DNA of 43,019 bases from CAZAKZ01 sp964485695. Lineage in GTDB: Bacteria > Planctomycetota > JAFGQW01. Positions 42,931 through 43,019 of the stretch are shown here, piece by piece (the stretch's first letter is position 1; each line of letters starts with the position of its first letter). The notes under the pieces were generated by a model. That model did no database searches. It was not told the DNA's origin and saw only the letters and a program-made list of their open reading frames with translations. The position numbers were made by a program, and so were the translations under genes. The stretch is from contig CAZAKZ010000037.1 in NCBI GenBank assembly GCA_964485695.1, forward strand, positions 1-43,019. Direction: 5' to 3'.

Positions 42931-43019
42931 GCCCTGTCCTCGGTCGATGCAGGAAAGCTCGGTATATCGTGTCCTTTCGGCAAGCCTGCATGACACCCAT
43001 CGATTCTGAGAGTATTTTT

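Overview
The window is about 43 kb of GC-rich bacterial chromosome with dense coding on both strands and no rRNA, tRNA, CRISPR array, transposase or phage gene that I can see. The organism has an outer membrane: it encodes a lipid A-type acyltransferase, lipoproteins and periplasmic multiheme cytochromes. It relies on signalling and secreted-protein types common in Planctomycetota and related uncultivated phyla: a GspE-N-like/Ser-Thr kinase, an FHA-vWA membrane protein, an ECF sigma cassette, an FG-GAP propeller and a TolB-like propeller that appear to share one C-terminal domain. An affiliation to Planctomycetota or a neighbouring lineage is an inference; there is no rRNA to confirm it.

Layout. 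1-4.7 kb: an octaheme cytochrome c with a HEAT-like tail that stops abruptly inside what looks like a TPR, a secreted FG-GAP beta-propeller, and a divergent endonuclease/exonuclease/phosphatase. 4.7-8.2 kb: a continuous ManA (mannose-6-phosphate isomerase) plus RsuA/RluB (rRNA pseudouridine synthase) fusion, a secreted protein with a TPR-like part, and a 53-residue protein. 8.5-13 kb: an FHA-TM-vWA protein and an ECF sigma / membrane anti-sigma / RseB-like lipoprotein cassette. 13-16 kb: an uncharacterised protein, a MinD/FlhG-type ATPase and a lipid A-type acyltransferase behind a strong sigma-70 promoter. 16-22.3 kb: a ferric-iron type ABC transporter (binding lipoprotein, fused permease, ATPase) followed by a pentaheme cytochrome c translationally coupled to a HEAT-repeat protein. 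22.3-27.6 kb (minus strand): a P-loop NTPase and two GT-C type membrane glycosyltransferase-like proteins in tandem. 27.7-31 kb: agmatinase, a two-PDZ lipoprotein, a 60-residue bacterial histone with a near-consensus promoter, and a FliA-like sigma factor that seems to lack the sigma-3 domain.

31.5-40.3 kb is one long minus-strand cluster of largely core genes: ctpA, tsaD, larB, purA, uppS, cdsA, phoH, ybeY and a Ser/Thr kinase, with gaps of 0-70 bases and several 4-base overlaps. The window ends with a TolB-like secreted propeller protein and a convergent SGNH-hydrolase-like membrane protein.

Themes. Iron uptake and multiheme cytochromes are adjacent, suggesting periplasmic or extracellular electron transfer, and a cytochrome-HEAT pairing occurs twice, once as one polypeptide and once as two coupled genes. 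Regulation is prominent: two sigma factors, an anti-sigma pair, a kinase and an FHA protein, and a histone-fold nucleoid protein. The most interesting observations are the bacterial histone, the ManA-pseudouridine synthase fusion, the sigma factor without sigma-3, and the in-frame tandem repeats in both the ECF sigma factor and its anti-sigma partner.
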